A stretch of 7,188 nucleotides of DNA, from NCBI GenBank assembly GCA_027034965.1, contig JALVWL010000218.1, positions 1-7,188 of the forward strand. Direction: 5' to 3'. Source of the stretch: Candidatus Omnitrophota bacterium (GTDB lineage Bacteria > Omnitrophota > Gorgyraeia > S143-82). Shown one piece after another: positions 6,795-7,188 of the stretch; within the stretch, counting starts at the first letter, position 1, and each line of letters starts with the position of its first letter. The notes below the pieces were generated by a model. The model was not told where the DNA came from and made no database searches. It saw only the letters and a program-made list of their open reading frames with translations. The position numbers and the translations under genes were made by a program.

Positions 6795-6811
6795 TGATTA
6801 TAGGTTATAAT
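6782..6811 (+). promoter_or_regulatory. sigma70-like promoter for the galT-like gene
   Basis: A -35 element TTTACG (6782-6787; 4 of 6 matches to TTGACA) and a perfect -10 TATAAT (6806-6811) are separated by 18 bp. Transcription would start near 6818, leaving a leader of about 33 nt before the ATG at 6851. The -35 lies within the last codons of the subunit I gene. The -10 is also the right arm of a small AT-only inverted repeat, ATTATA-GGT-TATAAT (6797-6811). No GC-rich hairpin followed by a T-run lies in 6795-6850, so read-through from the upstream operon remains possible. Confidence 0.5.
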
Positions 6812-6839
6812 AGACCACACGGTTTTGGGGGCGTTTAAA

Positions 6840-6846
6840 AGGGGGG
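6840..6846 (+). promoter_or_regulatory. Shine-Dalgarno site of the galT-like gene
   Basis: The purine run AAAAGGGGGGA before the ATG at 6851 contains AGGGGGG ending 4 nt from the start codon (or AAGGGG ending 6 nt from it). It supports ATG 6851 as the start; the conserved MPELRKDPVVGRWVIIS sequence begins exactly there. Confidence 0.55.
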
Positions 6847-6850
6847 ATAG

Positions 6851-7188
6851 ATGCCAGAGCTAAGAAAAGATCCAGTCGTTGGCAGGTGGGTCATAATAAG
6901 CACAGAGAGATCAAAGCGTCCGCGAGATGTCTTTGTGCTTTCTGAAGAAGTAGAATTAAACGATAGAGATTGTGCCTTTTGTTCTAATCCGTCTGATTAC
7001 CCGTCTATCTTTACCCTTTCGGATTCATCAAATCCTGATAGGTGGCATATTACTGTGGTGCCTAGAAAGAATAGGGTGCTTCAGATAGAAGGGGAGATAA
7101 ACAGGCGGGCCCATGGACTTTATGATGTGATGAATGGGATAGGTGCCCATGAATTGGTCATAGAGACACCAGAGCATATACTTAACGT
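6851..7188 (+). CDS. galT: galactose-1-phosphate uridylyltransferase family protein, 3' partial
   Basis: The first 112 codons of a GalT-family (HIT superfamily) nucleotidyltransferase; the frame runs off the window. GalT moves UMP between UDP-glucose and galactose-1-phosphate in the Leloir pathway, in the cytoplasm. Visible hallmarks are the start MPELRKDPVVGRWVIISTER, the zinc-binding pair CAFC (C41, C44), the MNGIGAHELVIETPEH segment (residues 95-109) in which H109 aligns with the third zinc ligand, and IEGEINRRAHGLYDVMN before it. The catalytic HPH motif and the fourth zinc ligand lie beyond the end. The stretch usually read VVPNKFPAL is VVPRKNRVL here (69-77), changing the Asn that contacts the uridine nucleotide in E. 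coli GalT, so specificity may differ. It has its own ribosome site and probable promoter and need not serve the ATPase. The symbol is given on family grounds. Confidence 0.88.
   Translation, partial: MPELRKDPVVGRWVIISTERSKRPRDVFVLSEEVELNDRDCAFCSNPSDYPSIFTLSDSSNPDRWHITVVPRKNRVLQIEGEINRRAHGLYDVMNGIGAHELVIETPEHILN

Noticed and set aside
6795..6850. Intrinsic terminator between subunit I and the galT-like gene
   Set aside because: Only AT-rich or G-run sequence is present; no GC-rich stem followed by a T-run was found.

Overview
This window is a compact bacterial operon with every gene on the + strand. Neighbouring genes overlap by 4 bp, by one long out-of-frame overlap, or are separated by gaps of about 10 bp. 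The protein families (bacterial ABC-2 exporter, bacterial Shine-Dalgarno sites, V/A-type ATPase, GalT) point to a bacterium that carries a V/A-type ATPase. Codon use favours ATA (Ile) and AGG/AGA (Arg), and the base composition looks moderate, in the mid-40s % GC by eye. The GalT N-terminus resembles that of deep-branching or anaerobic lineages such as Omnitrophota or Desulfobacterota/Nitrospirota-like organisms. That placement is a guess from memory of the families, not a measured assignment.

Positions 1-3638 hold a Gld-like ABC system in four genes: an ATPase (5' end cut by the window), a six-helix ABC-2 permease, a GldG-family protein anchored at both ends, and a short DUF4340-type protein with an N-terminal membrane anchor. 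Three of the junctions show close translational coupling: a Shine-Dalgarno site at the stop codon (898-903) and two ATGA overlaps at 1654 and 3057.

Positions 3553-6794 hold three V/A-type ATPase genes: a small coiled-coil stalk subunit (G/H-like), subunit C (AC39/d family) and subunit I (a subunit). Subunit I keeps the arginines, histidine and glutamate expected for the ion path. The first of these genes starts inside the DUF4340 reading frame, so the ABC block and the ATPase block appear to form one transcription unit. The catalytic A and B subunits, rotor subunits D and F, stalk E and ring K are not in the window. The genes present are those that build or contact the stator and connect V1 to Vo.

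A 56-bp gap (6795-6850) follows. It carries a good sigma70-like promoter whose -35 lies inside the end of the subunit I gene, and no convincing terminator. It leads into the first 112 codons of a galT-family nucleotidyltransferase, cut by the window end. The zinc-binding cysteines are present, but the segment aligned with the usual uridine-nucleotide contact is altered.

No tRNA, rRNA, mobile element, CRISPR array or long repeat was seen. Apart from the 56-bp gap there is essentially no non-coding DNA. The most interesting points are the split V-ATPase cluster fused to a Gld-like ABC operon, the 86-bp out-of-frame overlap between the two blocks, and the non-canonical GalT motif.
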